A stretch of DNA of 64,000 nucleotides from Bacillus sp. PK3_68 (GTDB lineage Bacteria; Bacillota; Bacilli; Bacillales; Domibacillaceae): positions 3,743,001-3,807,000 of the forward strand of contig NZ_NQYC01000001.1 in NCBI RefSeq assembly GCF_003600835.1, written 5' to 3'. The position numbers were made by a program, and so were the translations under genes. Shown one piece after another: positions 53,858 to 63,893 of this stretch. The notes under the pieces were generated by a model, which worked only from the letters and a program-made list of their open reading frames with translations, did no database searches and was not told where the DNA came from. Numbering within the stretch: the stretch's first letter is position 1; the number at the start of each line of letters is the position of its first letter.

Positions 53858-55456
53858 GTGAAGAATGAGATTAAATTATCAGTCCAAGAGATTTTGGAGC
53901 TGGACCATTTTCGACAGGCAAATATGGTAGCTGGAAGAAATGGCCGGCATCGGGCAGTGAAATGGGTTCACGTCATGGAAGTTTCCGATGTCAGCAACCT
54001 TCTTAATGGGGATGAATTGATTCTTTCTACAGGCGTAGGGTGGAAGGCAGGGAAAGAAACGCTGATGCTGCTCGTACAGCAGCTAATTGATTGCCGGGCA
54101 GCAGGGCTTTGCATAGAATTGGGGAAATATATGGATGAAATTCCTGAAGAAATTCTCGAGCTTGCAGACCGTCATGACTTTCCCATTGTTGTCTTTCAGG
54201 AAGAGGTGCGGTTCGTCGATATTACAGAGAGTGTCCATACACTTATTGTAAAGAAGCAATATCAAATGATTGCAGATTTAGAAGACTATTCTCGCCGAAT
54301 AAATGAAGTGCTGCTGGAAACAGAGCCAAGAGAGAAAGTGCTTAGGCTAATGCATAAACAAATTCGACTGCCTGTCATTTATCTTCCAAGAGAAGGGAAA
54401 CCGGAGATTGTGTCTAATAAGACAAAAAGAGAGGAGCGCGAGCTTTTTGAAGCAGTGAGCCGAAATAAATTAGGCACAGGCTATCACCATGCACGCCAGC
54501 CTATTCATATATGGAGCCAAAGCTTCGCAGAATTGATCATCGTTTCTGAAAAAGAAGAAATGACCGAGTTTGAAACACTTATTCTAGATCGTACAGCTAC
54601 CGCTCTTGCCCAAGTTATTTTGCGCGAGTTATGGACCGAGGAGCGCAGGAAGGCAAAGGAAGCTGACTGGATTCAGAAATGGTTGAACGGAGAGCACACT
54701 GAAGAGCAGGTTAATCGGTTTTTGAAAGAGATTGAGCCGGGATTAAAACCGAAAAGAGCAGTGGTCTTTTTGCTTCAGGCAAATAAGCTTGATACGGAAA
54801 GTTCGAGCATGACGTATTTAAAGATGCTGCTGCAGTCTATTTTTCAAGAGCAAGGTTTCTTTCTGCTATCGACAGTCTCTAAAAACGAAGTAATTTTTAT
54901 CCTGCTCGATAAAAGAAAAGAAGATACATGTAAACAACGAATACAGATGGGCATCGATCATATCAAAAAATCAGATTATATTATAAACTACTCATCTGTA
55001 CCCGTGAAAATCAGTGCCGGAACGATCGTTGATAAATTGACGCAGGTAAAACGCAGCTATGAAAAAGCAAAAATAGCAGCTGCTATAAAGGAAAAAATTT
55101 CTCATAGAATACCTGGTTATTTTTATGAAGATTTACATATATATAGATTGATTTATGCAGTCCAAGAACAGGGAATGCTTCATGAATTTGTGGCGGATTA
55201 TCTCAGGCCGGTTCTTGCGTACGAAAGCTTTCAGCAAGCCAAATTGATGAACACGCTAAAAATCTACCTGGAGTGCAACGGCTCGAAAAAAGAAACAGCA
55301 GAACGGCTGTATATTGTTAGACAAACACTTTATCACCGGCTGGAAAAGTTATATGAGCTGCTCGGAGAGGACTTTATGGAACCGCCAAAACGCCAGGCGA
55401 TTGAGTTTGCTGTTGCTGCCTATGAATATCTTGAAACAGTCAATCAAGAAGCTTGA
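53858..55456 (+). CDS. PucR-family transcriptional activator
   Basis: 532 residues from GTG 53858 (GCGAGGTGG site; TTG 53837 is also in frame). N-terminal PucR domain (about 5-125; LSVQEILELDHFRQANMVAG), a central GGDEF-like linker part, and a C-terminal PucR helix-turn-helix (about 470-525; GSKKETAERLYIVRQTLYHR). PucR proteins activate purine, GABA or beta-alanine catabolic genes on sensing pathway metabolites. It sits 150 bases upstream of, and in line with, the MMSDH/transaminase pair, its likely targets. Confidence 0.88.
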   Translation: MKNEIKLSVQEILELDHFRQANMVAGRNGRHRAVKWVHVMEVSDVSNLLNGDELILSTGVGWKAGKETLMLLVQQLIDCRAAGLCIELGKYMDEIPEEILELADRHDFPIVVFQEEVRFVDITESVHTLIVKKQYQMIADLEDYSRRINEVLLETEPREKVLRLMHKQIRLPVIYLPREGKPEIVSNKTKREERELFEAVSRNKLGTGYHHARQPIHIWSQSFAELIIVSEKEEMTEFETLILDRTATALAQVILRELWTEERRKAKEADWIQKWLNGEHTEEQVNRFLKEIEPGLKPKRAVVFLLQANKLDTESSSMTYLKMLLQSIFQEQGFFLLSTVSKNEVIFILLDKRKEDTCKQRIQMGIDHIKKSDYIINYSSVPVKISAGTIVDKLTQVKRSYEKAKIAAAIKEKISHRIPGYFYEDLHIYRLIYAVQEQGMLHEFVADYLRPVLAYESFQQAKLMNTLKIYLECNGSKKETAERLYIVRQTLYHRLEKLYELLGEDFMEPPKRQAIEFAVAAYEYLETVNQEA

Positions 55457-55537
55457 GCAGAGACAAATTGTAAGAAAGAAACTGACAACCAGTCAAAATG
55501 TAGAAAGAATATTCTAAATAATTTACTTTTTGTCTAA

Positions 55538-55565
55538 TGAAAGCGTTCCCTAATGACTCTATAAT
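55538..55565 (+). promoter_or_regulatory. cre-like site and -10 element upstream of mmsA
   Basis: TGAAAGCGTTCC (55538-55549) matches 12 of 14 cre positions when extended; TATAAT at 55560-55565 lacks a good -35, as expected for a promoter needing an activator such as PucR. Confidence 0.45.
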
Positions 55566-55606
55566 GAAGCTACTCACATAGTTTAAAAAATTCAGGAGGG
55601 CTTGCG

Positions 55607-57064
55607 ATGGTAGTTATGAAAGATGTTAAGACGGTAAAAAATTTTATTAATGGACAATGGATAGAGTCATCGAGTCAAAAAGTAGAAGAAGTGCCCAATC
55701 CAGCAACGGGAGAAGTGATTGCAAAACTTAAAGTCTCGACTAAGGAAGATGTCGATCAAGCAGTGGCAGCCGCTAAAGAAACTTTTCAATCATGGAAGAA
55801 AGTAGCGGTACCTCAGCGTGCCCGTATTTTGTTCCGCTATCAGCAGTTGTTAGTTGAGCATTGGCAAGAGCTAGCCGAAATTGTGACGCTTGAGAACGGA
55901 AAAAGCTACACAGAAGCGTATGGGGAAGTTCAACGTGGCATTGAATGTGTAGAGTTTGCTGCTGGAGCGCCGACACTGATGATGGGCAGCCAGCTGCCGG
56001 ATATCGCTGCGGGAATCGAATCAGGGATGTACCGCTATCCGATCGGTGTAGTCGGCGGTATTACGCCGTTTAACTTTCCGATGATGGTGCCGTGCTGGAT
56101 GTTTCCGCTTGCTATTGCCTGTGGGAATACGTTCGTCTTAAAGCCGTCGGAGCGGACACCGCTTTTGGCCAATCGTCTAGCTGAGCTGTTCAAACAAGCA
56201 GGTCTCCCTGATGGGGTATTAAATATTGTTCATGGGGCGCATGATGTTGTCAATGGAATACTAGAACATAAAGATGTCAAGGCGATTTCCTTTGTTGGTT
56301 CTCAGCCGGTAGCTGAATATATTTATAAAACGGCAGCTGCCAATGGTAAGAGAGTGCAGGCGTTGGCAGGAGCGAAAAATCATTCCATTGTTTTGCCAGA
56401 TGCTGATTTAGAGAATGCGGCCGCTAACATTACGAGTGCTGCCTTCGGATCAGCTGGTGAACGGTGCATGGCCGCTTCTGTTGTTGTAGCAGTTGGTGAC
56501 AGTGCCGACAAGCTTGTCAGCCTTCTGAAACAAAAAGCTGATGAAATTAAAATGGGCAACGGCATGGACAAAGATGTGTTTCTTGGACCGGTGATCCGCG
56601 AAGCGCATAAGGAGCGGACAATTGGCTATATTGACAGCGGTGAAGAAGAAGGAGCTGTGCTTGTTCGCGACGGCAGAAAAGAAGGAGAGAATGAAAAGGG
56701 GTATTTCATTGGTCCGACGATTTTTGATCACGTAAAAACAGACATGAAAATTTGGCAGGATGAAATTTTCGCTCCAGTGCTTTCTATCGTTCGCGCCGAG
56801 AGCCTTCAAGAAGCAATTGCCATCACAAATGAATCCGAGTTTGCGAATGGAGCCTGTCTGTATACAGATAGTGCAAAAGCGATCCGGGAATTTCGTGAAG
56901 AAATCGACGCGGGCATGCTCGGTATTAATTTAGGTGTGCCAGCTCCAATGGCTTTCTTTCCGTTCTCCGGCTATAAAAATTCCTTCTATGGAGACCTTCA
57001 TGCGAATGGGAAAGATGGAGTGGAGTTTTATACACGTAAAAAGATGATGACCGCCCGTTATTAA
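55607..57064 (+). CDS. mmsA: CoA-acylating (methyl)malonate-semialdehyde dehydrogenase
   Basis: 485 residues of the IolA/MmsA branch. Catalytic C287 in [10 protein letters not shown]. The usual ALDH general-base Glu is absent: the LELGGK segment is replaced by QALAGAKNH (251-259), the hallmark of the CoA-dependent enzymes. Product is acetyl-CoA (from malonate semialdehyde) or propionyl-CoA, plus CO2. With the transaminase downstream and PucR upstream this forms a beta-alanine/beta-aminoisobutyrate route. CAGGAGGG site. Confidence 0.92.
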   Translation: MVVMKDVKTVKNFINGQWIESSSQKVEEVPNPATGEVIAKLKVSTKEDVDQAVAAAKETFQSWKKVAVPQRARILFRYQQLLVEHWQELAEIVTLENGKSYTEAYGEVQRGIECVEFAAGAPTLMMGSQLPDIAAGIESGMYRYPIGVVGGITPFNFPMMVPCWMFPLAIACGNTFVLKPSERTPLLANRLAELFKQAGLPDGVLNIVHGAHDVVNGILEHKDVKAISFVGSQPVAEYIYKTAAANGKRVQALAGAKNHSIVLPDADLENAAANITSAAFGSAGERCMAASVVVAVGDSADKLVSLLKQKADEIKMGNGMDKDVFLGPVIREAHKERTIGYIDSGEEEGAVLVRDGRKEGENEKGYFIGPTIFDHVKTDMKIWQDEIFAPVLSIVRAESLQEAIAITNESEFANGACLYTDSAKAIREFREEIDAGMLGINLGVPAPMAFFPFSGYKNSFYGDLHANGKDGVEFYTRKKMMTARY

Positions 57065-57089
57065 GTGAATGGCTCTGTTGAAGTGAATG

Positions 57090-57231
57090 TTGTTTTTTCA
57101 ATGGTTGATCGCAACGGAAGGCGGCGACTCGAGCGGGAAGAGCGAGTCCTAGCGAGACTCCGCAGAAGTGCAAGCGACAGGAAGGCTCAAGGACGGATCG
57201 CGGAAAGCGTCCGCCTGCAGTGAAAAAACAA
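57090..57231. repeat. 142-bp element with 11-bp terminal inverted repeats (MITE-like)
   Basis: Ends TTGTTTTTTCA (57090-57100) and TGAAAAAACAA (57221-57231) are perfect inverted repeats. The interior is much richer in G+C than its surroundings, with a GACTCG / CGAGTC hairpin near 57126-57148 and GCGGAAAGCGTCCGCC near the right end. GC-rich extragenic elements of this kind are common in Bacillaceae genomes. It lies between mmsA and the transaminase; no ORF inside. Confidence 0.65.
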
Positions 57232-57263
57232 AGTCGAGTGAATAAAAAAGGAGGGGAAGAGGC

Positions 57264-58607
57264 ATGCAGGTAACACACAAAGAACAGGATTTACAAAAAA
57301 AGGATGAGCGCTTTGTCTGGCACGCAATGAGAGGATCAGCTCCTGCCCCCGCGAATCTGATCGTACAGAAAGCGGAAGGAGCCTGGGTGACAGACATAGA
57401 CGGCAATAAATACTTGGATGGTTTATCTGGACTATGGTGTGTAAATACTGGTTATGGGAGGAAAGAACTAGCAGAAGCTGCTTACGAGCAATTGCTGGAA
57501 ATGCCTTATTTTCCAATGGCCCAAAGTCATATTCCTGCTATTAAATTAGCTGAAAAGCTAAATGAATGGCTTGGTGGAGAGTATGTCATCTTTTTCTCCA
57601 ACAGCGGTTCTGAAGCGAATGAAACAGCTTTTAAAATTGCCCGCCAATATCATCAGCAAAAAGGAGAGCACGGTCGGTATAAGTTTATTTCTCGCTACCG
57701 TGCTTACCATGGCAACTCAATGGGAGCCCTTGCAGCGACAGGCCAGGCAGAAAGAAAATATAAGTACGAGCCGCTTGCTCCCGGATTTATCCATGTGAAC
57801 CCGCCGGATATGTATCGCCGCCCTGATGATGAGCAGACGCTCGAGAGTGCAGAAGAAGTGGACCGAGTGATGACATGGGAGTTAGGCCAAACCGTGGCAG
57901 CTATGATTATGGAGCCGATCATCACCGGAGGAGGCTGCCTCATTCCGCCGCAAAACTACATGAAAAAGGTAAAAGAAATTTGCGAAAAGCATGGTGCCCT
58001 GCTTATTTGCGATGAAGTGATCTGCGGTTTCGGTCGGACAGGGAAGCCATTTGGTTTTATGCATTATGACGTAAAGCCCGATATTATCACGATGGCCAAA
58101 GGAATTACAAGCGCGTATTTGCCGTTATCTGCCACAGCGGTAAAAAGAGAGATCTATGAGGCTTATTGTGGCAGCGGCCAGTACGATCGTCTCCGTCACG
58201 TTAACACATTTGGCGGCAATCCGGCAGCTTGTGCGCTGGCGCTAAAGAATATGGAAATCTATGAAAAAGAGAAATTAATTGAACGTTCGCAAGTACTTGG
58301 AGAGCGGATGCTTAAAGAGTTAGAAGAAATTAAGGATTTGCCATTTGTCGGAGATGTACGGGGAAAAGGGCTTCTCATCGGTATTGAATTAGTGGCAGAT
58401 AAACAAACGAAAAAACCAGCAGACTCTGATCTGGCAAATAAAGTGATCGGGCTCTGCAAGGAGAAAAAATTAATCATCGGTAAAAACGGCGACACTGTAG
58501 CCGGTTACAATAACATATTGCAGCTTGCTCCGCCATTAAGCATCACTGAAGAAGATTTTACTTTTATCGCTCAAACTCTCAAAGAGTGCTTACGTGCGGT
58601 GCAATAA
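57264..58607 (+). CDS. omega-amino acid:pyruvate aminotransferase
   Basis: 447 residues, class III PLP enzyme. SNSGSEANE (112-120), D250 in ICDEVICGFGRTG, Schiff-base K279 in TMAKGITSAY. Closest in features to beta-alanine:pyruvate transaminases (SGLWCVNTGYGR near 55-66). AAGGAGGGGAAG site. Together with MmsA: beta-alanine to malonate semialdehyde to acetyl-CoA. Confidence 0.9.
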   Translation: MQVTHKEQDLQKKDERFVWHAMRGSAPAPANLIVQKAEGAWVTDIDGNKYLDGLSGLWCVNTGYGRKELAEAAYEQLLEMPYFPMAQSHIPAIKLAEKLNEWLGGEYVIFFSNSGSEANETAFKIARQYHQQKGEHGRYKFISRYRAYHGNSMGALAATGQAERKYKYEPLAPGFIHVNPPDMYRRPDDEQTLESAEEVDRVMTWELGQTVAAMIMEPIITGGGCLIPPQNYMKKVKEICEKHGALLICDEVICGFGRTGKPFGFMHYDVKPDIITMAKGITSAYLPLSATAVKREIYEAYCGSGQYDRLRHVNTFGGNPAACALALKNMEIYEKEKLIERSQVLGERMLKELEEIKDLPFVGDVRGKGLLIGIELVADKQTKKPADSDLANKVIGLCKEKKLIIGKNGDTVAGYNNILQLAPPLSITEEDFTFIAQTLKECLRAVQ

Positions 58608-58611
58608 TAAG

Positions 58612-58650
58612 GAGAAGCTGTGTTGGATAGTCCAACACAGCTTTTTCTCG
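58612..58650 (+). terminator. intrinsic terminator after transaminase
   Basis: AAGCTGTGTTGGA / TCCAACACAGCTT with TTTTTC. Confidence 0.85.
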
Positions 58651-58795
58651 TTTAGAAAAATAATTTGTTTTTTGATAATTTAGAAAATTTCGTGTTACAC
58701 TAATGGAGTATGACCCTCAAAATTTATATTACTAAAATTTACCGAGGTAAATATATATAACATATAAAAGGTTAACAGTTTCAGGAGGGAGAAAT

Positions 58796-59632
58796 ATGGA
58801 AAGTGAGATTCAATTTCTCGGAAAGACCGTCATCGAAAGAACAAAGGCACTTGCCGAGGAAATACATAATGAAAGGCTTGCGGGGATAAGTGAAATTGAA
58901 AGAGAACAGTTGGCGTTTGTAGAAGCTGAAATTTTAAGAATGCGGGCTGAGTTTATCCAGTTGTTTGGTGAAGCTCTTCTTAATTCTTTTGATGAAGCAT
59001 CGCTTCAACAAAGAATGGCTAATTGGGGCAAAGAAATAGGGGAAATCATTTTTCAAATGGGTATACCGCTTGATGAAGCATTGAGAGATACTAAATTTTA
59101 TCGGACGTTTATCTGGAAAGCAGTGAGAGAAGAAGTGGAAAAACACCAGATGGCCATCAATACGGTTTTTGAAGCCGGTGCCATTATTGATACGCTTTTA
59201 GATGAAGCGGTTTACTATGTTAGTTTAACCTTTGTCAAATTTCATGAGCGGATGCTTGACGAAGCGAAAAGGGCATTTATAGAGGTATCTGCACCAGTGG
59301 TCCCTGTCACTAAAGAGATTGCGGTTCTGCCGTTGATTGGAAACGTGGATACGGAGCGCGCTCAGCTATTAATGGAGACAGCTCTCATTTCAGCGAAAAA
59401 ATTGCAGCTTTCCCATCTGGTATTAGACTTATCCGGTGTCTTGACCGTCGATACAATGGTAGCTGATCAAATTTTTAAAATTGTTAGCGCCTTAAAGCTT
59501 CTTGGAGTGAAAGTAATCATCACCGGTATCCAGCCAGAAACTGCTCATACATTAGCCTCTCTAGGGGTTGATTTTAAAACTATCCAGACAAAAGCTGATT
59601 TGCAGCAAGCGCTAGTAGATCTTCATAATTAA
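58796..59632 (+). CDS. RsbR-like STAS-domain protein
   Basis: 278 residues: an N-terminal helical, globin-like RsbR sensor region (about 1-150) and a C-terminal STAS domain (about 165-275; LVLDLSGVLTVDTMVADQIF with T-V-D-T where RsbR/RsbS are phosphorylated). Such proteins are stressosome components that govern sigma-B or light/stress signalling. No rsbS/rsbT genes adjacent, so an orphan paralog. CAGGAGGGAG site. Confidence 0.87.
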   Translation: MESEIQFLGKTVIERTKALAEEIHNERLAGISEIEREQLAFVEAEILRMRAEFIQLFGEALLNSFDEASLQQRMANWGKEIGEIIFQMGIPLDEALRDTKFYRTFIWKAVREEVEKHQMAINTVFEAGAIIDTLLDEAVYYVSLTFVKFHERMLDEAKRAFIEVSAPVVPVTKEIAVLPLIGNVDTERAQLLMETALISAKKLQLSHLVLDLSGVLTVDTMVADQIFKIVSALKLLGVKVIITGIQPETAHTLASLGVDFKTIQTKADLQQALVDLHN

Positions 59633-59685
59633 CCTTTTTATAGCTGGACATGCCCAGGAAATAGCAATAATGAAGGAGGGAGCGT

Positions 59686-60909
59686 ATGGAGCAGGAGCGG
59701 CAGATTTGGAAATATGCCTTCACATGTGTAGCGGTAACTATTAGCACGCTGGGCTTTGGCCGAATGTCTTATGGGATTTTGATGCCTTTTATGAAAGAAG
59801 ATTTATCGCTTACATATGAACAGGCAGGAATACTTGGTACGGCTACTTCGGTAGGATATTTGGGATTGGTGCTCTTTGCTGGCATTATGGCTGCAAAGTG
59901 GGGATCAAAGCGGTTAGTAGTGATGGGGATACTGCTTGTCGCCGCCGGTTTATTATATTTGTCCTTTGTACGGGACTTCTTTTCCTGTATGGCGGGAATG
60001 ATTAGCCTGGGGATCGGCACTGCTTTTACATATACGCCTCTCGTGAATATTGTCGTAGGGTGGTTTCCGAAGCAGAGAGGCATGATGATTGGCTTTCTCG
60101 TCAGCGGTCTGGGATTAGGCACATTGATTTCCAGTGCACTGATCCCGCTTTTTACTGCCTGGTTTTCGATGAATGGCTGGAGATATCTATGGGGGCTGTA
60201 TGGACTTCTCTCTCTGCTTTCCGCTCTTGCGGCTCATATGGTTCTGCGTGATCCGCCGATTTCTGCTCCTAAGAATTTACAGGCAGAGGAATCGCTTTTC
60301 CGGGAAGTATATTTGCATAAGAGAGTCTTACTAGTGGCCTTTATTTACGGATTGATAGGCTTTGCATATTTAATCCCGCAAAGTTTTTTATTTAGCTTTA
60401 TGCTAGAATCACACATTAATGATTATACAGCTGGCCAGATCATGGCTGTCGGGGGCTTGCTTTCTATTTTTAGCGGGCCGCTGTGGGGAGCGATTTCAGA
60501 TAGGATTGGCAGGAAAAAGTCTTTGCTTATCACTCTTTTGATCGGCGCCGTTTCAATGGCTGTTCCCATTGTTTTACCTGTTTACGGCGGATTTATCATC
60601 AGCCAGATTCTTTGGGGAACGACAGTTGTTGGCATGCTGTCGCTTATTCAAGCGTTGTCAACGGAGCAAATCCATCCATCTTATGCACCTGTTGCCCTTG
60701 GCTATGTAACGGTATATTTTGCATTTGGCCAGCTGCTTGGTCCAGGCCTTGGCGGATGGATGGTTGACCATGTTGGTGGAATTCCCTCTTCCTTTATGCT
60801 TTGCAGTGGATTGCTGCTCTTAAGTTTTATTTTATCCGTACGGCTGCACAAGCAAGCCGCATTGGAGACAGCAGTTGTGCCAAAAGAGCAACGTACGACA
60901 GGTGGATGA
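59686..60909 (+). CDS. MFS transporter (YbfB/YjiJ-like)
   Basis: 407 residues, twelve predicted membrane segments, loop 2-3 motif variant AKWGSKRLVVMG (about 65-76) and the second-half SDRIGRKKSL (about 266-275). Resembles the YbfB/YjiJ or oxalate/formate-type MFS group. AAGGAGGGAG site; 53 bases after the STAS gene. Substrate unknown. Confidence 0.83.
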   Translation: MEQERQIWKYAFTCVAVTISTLGFGRMSYGILMPFMKEDLSLTYEQAGILGTATSVGYLGLVLFAGIMAAKWGSKRLVVMGILLVAAGLLYLSFVRDFFSCMAGMISLGIGTAFTYTPLVNIVVGWFPKQRGMMIGFLVSGLGLGTLISSALIPLFTAWFSMNGWRYLWGLYGLLSLLSALAAHMVLRDPPISAPKNLQAEESLFREVYLHKRVLLVAFIYGLIGFAYLIPQSFLFSFMLESHINDYTAGQIMAVGGLLSIFSGPLWGAISDRIGRKKSLLITLLIGAVSMAVPIVLPVYGGFIISQILWGTTVVGMLSLIQALSTEQIHPSYAPVALGYVTVYFAFGQLLGPGLGGWMVDHVGGIPSSFMLCSGLLLLSFILSVRLHKQAALETAVVPKEQRTTGG

Positions 60910-61059
60910 ATAAGAGCGGAAATTATATAGGTGATTAAGGGGCGGGAAAATTTCTCTCTTTCTTTCGTCCTATGAAATATAGCGAAAAAGGTACCGGGGG
61001 TTCTTGCAGGAATCTTTCTCTTTTTGTCGAATAATAAAAGGATAAAGGAGGAAATGAAA

Positions 61060-61455
61060 ATGGAAACATTAACAGAAAGAGAACAAGTCACCCTCGCTTA
61101 TTATGTTCAATATTATTTAGGAAATGATCCAAATGATATATCGGAACTGCACAAAATTATGACAGAGGGGATGCCCTCATATCCATCCATAATGGAGCAA
61201 TTGACGAGAGAAGGACTGCTAAATGGAACAGATGCCATTCCTTCTGCTCCGGTAGAAAACGGTGGAGATAAAATTACGAAACCGATGATTACCCACAAAG
61301 GGATTCTTTATATTGACAACATTTTAAATATCCAGTCCTATGCAGTGGAAGGGGATAAGCTGTCCTATATAAAGAACAGTTTATTAACAAACAACCTGCA
61401 GCTGTCCGTTGGTGTTATTGCTGCATATGTTAAAACAGCAGTTGGTATCGAATAA
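61060..61455 (+). CDS. small protein with winged-helix look (YjcQ-like?)
   Basis: 131 residues from ATG 61060 (AAAGGAGGA at 61045-61053; ATG 61054 also possible). The pattern IMEQLTREGLLNG followed by PMITHKGILYID resembles the winged-helix YjcQ-type proteins of phage and Bacillus, but I am not sure. The second half (VEGDKLSYIKNSLLTNNLQL, then AAYVKTAVGIE) ends in a hydrophobic helix. Confidence 0.5.
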   Translation: METLTEREQVTLAYYVQYYLGNDPNDISELHKIMTEGMPSYPSIMEQLTREGLLNGTDAIPSAPVENGGDKITKPMITHKGILYIDNILNIQSYAVEGDKLSYIKNSLLTNNLQLSVGVIAAYVKTAVGIE

Positions 61456-61476
61456 ACAGTGTATAGATTTAACAGG

Positions 61477-61526
61477 GAGCTTTTCCAAAAGTGAGCCAAT
61501 AGGCCGCTTTAGGAAAGCTTTTTTGC
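61477..61526 (+). terminator. intrinsic terminator
   Basis: AGCTTTTCC / GGAAAGCT stem and six T. Confidence 0.6.
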
Positions 61527-61733
61527 TTGCTTTTTATAAGGAAGCTTAGAAGCTTATTAGAGAAAATAGAGAAGGCCTCTGCCTGATTCTCAACGATTTA
61601 ATAAGGGTTTTGGCCAAATCATTTCTCTCTGCGGGTTTGAAAAAGTAAACGAAGTATGTTTACACTTATATAGGTGAGCGGGGACTAGGTTGTGTGATTC
61701 GTTTTTTATTTAGGAAATATAAGGGGGAAGATC

Positions 61734-63245
61734 GTGAAAAAAACAACATCTATTTTTTGGATTTCCATAGGGATTAGTCTATTATTCGTCACATGGGGTG
61801 TAGCAGCACCGGATCATTTAATGACTGTCATGACTTCAGCGGAGAGCTTTCTATTAGACCGCTTCGGCTGGTTTTATCAGTTTTCAGCCACTTTTTTCTT
61901 AATTTTTGCTTTATGCCTTGCTTTTAGCCGCTTCGGAAACATTAAGCTTGGGCAACCCGATGATAAGCCCGAGTTCAGTACACCTACTTGGTTTGCGATG
62001 TTATTTAGTGCAGGAATGGGAATTGGGCTGTTATTCTACGGAGTTTCTGAGCCGATTTCTCATTATGCCTCTCCTCCATATGGAACATCTCAATCGATTG
62101 AATCCGCAAAAATAAGCTTGGAACATACGTATCTGCACTGGGGATTTCATGCTTGGGCTATTTATGCAGTCGTAGCGCTTGCCTTAGCTTATTATAAATT
62201 CCGTAAAAACATGCCTGGCTTAATGAGTGCCACCTTGTATCCGCTCATTGGCAATAAAGCGAAAGGGCCGATTGGACATGCGGTTGATATTATTGCTGTA
62301 TTTGCGACTGTATTTGGTGTTGCTGCGTCACTAGGGCTTGGCGCTTCCCAGATAAATAGCGGGTTCCACTATTTATTCGGTATGCCTATCAGCTTTAATA
62401 TTCAACTCGTTATTATCGCTTTCACAACCATCCTATTTATTATTTCTGCTGGAACAGGTGTTTCAAAAGGGATTAAATATTTAAGTAATACGAATATGGC
62501 ACTGGCTGTTATTTTATTTGTTTCTTTTCTCTTTCTTGGGCCAACTCAATATTTATTAGAATTGTTCTCTACTACATTTGGTAGCTACTTGCAAAATCTT
62601 CCGAGCATGGGGCTGCGGTTTACCCCGTTTGATCAGGAAAGCAATCAATGGATTAAAGATTGGACGATCTTTTATTGGGCCTGGTGGATTTCATGGACAC
62701 CCTTTGTAGGAACATTTATCGCACGTGTTTCTAAAGGGCGCACTGTCCGTGAGTTTATTATGGCTGTCTTGATTGTCCCGACAGTTGTCTGCTCGCTATG
62801 GTTTGCTGTTTTTGGAGGAACAGGCATTTACTTTGATTTTGTAGAAGGAGCGAATGTAGCTGCTCAAAGCATTGAAACTTCTTTGTTCTTTGTATATAAT
62901 CACATGCCTCTCGGAGGAATGCTATCAGCTGTCTCAGTGGTTCTCATTCTAACCTTTTTTGTCACGTCGGCCGATTCTGCCACGTTTGTTCTTGGTATGC
63001 AAACGACGAACGGCAGTTTAAATCCGCCATTCTTTGTCACGCTTAGCTGGGGAGTAGTTCTGGCGGCCATTGCGTCGGTTTTACTTGCATCAGGCGGGCT
63101 AGCTGGAATGCAAGCTGCTATCATTGTCAGTGCTCTGCCTTTAGGTATTGTCCTTTTATTTATGTCCTATGCCTTAATTAAATCGTTTCGGCAGGAACGA
63201 TCCTTAAGCAATCAGAAAGTGCAGCAGCATAAAAAATCGGCTTAA
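61734..63245 (+). CDS. BCCT-family glycine betaine/choline/carnitine-type carrier
   Basis: 503 residues, twelve membrane segments. BCCT signatures: FSAGMGIGLLFYGVSEPISHY (91-111, with the Na+-site GMGIGL stretch) and the Trp-rich DWTIFYWAWWISWTPFVGTF aromatic box region near 307-326. GTG start with AAGGGGGAAG. Probably an OpuD-like Na+-coupled uptake system for betaines; related carriers also feed betaine or carnitine catabolism. Confidence 0.92.
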   Translation: MKKTTSIFWISIGISLLFVTWGVAAPDHLMTVMTSAESFLLDRFGWFYQFSATFFLIFALCLAFSRFGNIKLGQPDDKPEFSTPTWFAMLFSAGMGIGLLFYGVSEPISHYASPPYGTSQSIESAKISLEHTYLHWGFHAWAIYAVVALALAYYKFRKNMPGLMSATLYPLIGNKAKGPIGHAVDIIAVFATVFGVAASLGLGASQINSGFHYLFGMPISFNIQLVIIAFTTILFIISAGTGVSKGIKYLSNTNMALAVILFVSFLFLGPTQYLLELFSTTFGSYLQNLPSMGLRFTPFDQESNQWIKDWTIFYWAWWISWTPFVGTFIARVSKGRTVREFIMAVLIVPTVVCSLWFAVFGGTGIYFDFVEGANVAAQSIETSLFFVYNHMPLGGMLSAVSVVLILTFFVTSADSATFVLGMQTTNGSLNPPFFVTLSWGVVLAAIASVLLASGGLAGMQAAIIVSALPLGIVLLFMSYALIKSFRQERSLSNQKVQQHKKSA

Positions 63246-63366
63246 AAGTTTAAAAATAAATAGAGTCCTTGGTTAGTCAAGCTCAATTCCCTGCCGTGAT
63301 CTTCACTAGCTAAGGAAAGGGATCATTTATTGTTTTACTTGTTTTTTATATCCCCGCTTACAAGCT
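63246..63366. other. intergenic stretch with weak hairpin
   Basis: CCTTGGTTAGT near 63268 can pair with ACTAGCTAAGG near 63306-63316 (two G-T pairs). No recognised RNA family. Confidence 0.3.
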
Positions 63367-63368
63367 TT

Positions 63369-63405
63369 GCCTGCTCTTAATTGTTGCTAGAGCAGGTTTT
63401 TTTTA
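63369..63405 (+). terminator. intrinsic terminator after BCCT gene
   Basis: CCTGCTC / GAGCAGG with eight T. Confidence 0.85.
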
Positions 63406-63527
63406 TGATCTTTTCTATAGAAAAACGAGCAGGCAGAGAGTTTGCAAGTTAATTTCATAAAGGTAAAATGGAATTAGAGAAAGAGGAGGCAAGGCAGTGA
63501 AAGAAATTTAATCGTAAGGAGATCATA

Positions 63528-63893
63528 ATGACAAGACAAAAAATGGATGAGTCTAAATACATTCAGCAGCACTTAGCTAATGAACGGACTTTTCTTGCCT
63601 GGCTACGCACAGGCATTGCTGTGGTAGGCATTGGTTTTTTGGCGGTAACACTGCACTTTAATTATGAAGCGAAGGTGAGCAAAGTAACTGATGAAATATC
63701 TTTGCTTATGATGATCTTTTCGATAACTGTCGGCCTGGCTATCTTGTTTACGGGGGCATTTAGCTATTTTATTAAACGGAAAGAAATTAACGCGGCCTCT
63801 TTTCGCTCATCAGCCATAATGATTGCTATTGTCACTGTTGCTGTCAGCATCCTCGTTTTAATGCTTGGTGTCTATTTTATATCGCTATTATGA
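63528..63893 (+). CDS. DUF202 (YidH-family) membrane protein
   Basis: 121 residues. DUF202 signature LANERTFLAWLRTGIAVVG (16-34) and three membrane segments (about 28-45, 56-80, 95-118). Function unknown. GTAAGGAG ribosome site. Confidence 0.85.
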   Translation: MTRQKMDESKYIQQHLANERTFLAWLRTGIAVVGIGFLAVTLHFNYEAKVSKVTDEISLLMMIFSITVGLAILFTGAFSYFIKRKEINAASFRSSAIMIAIVTVAVSILVLMLGVYFISLL

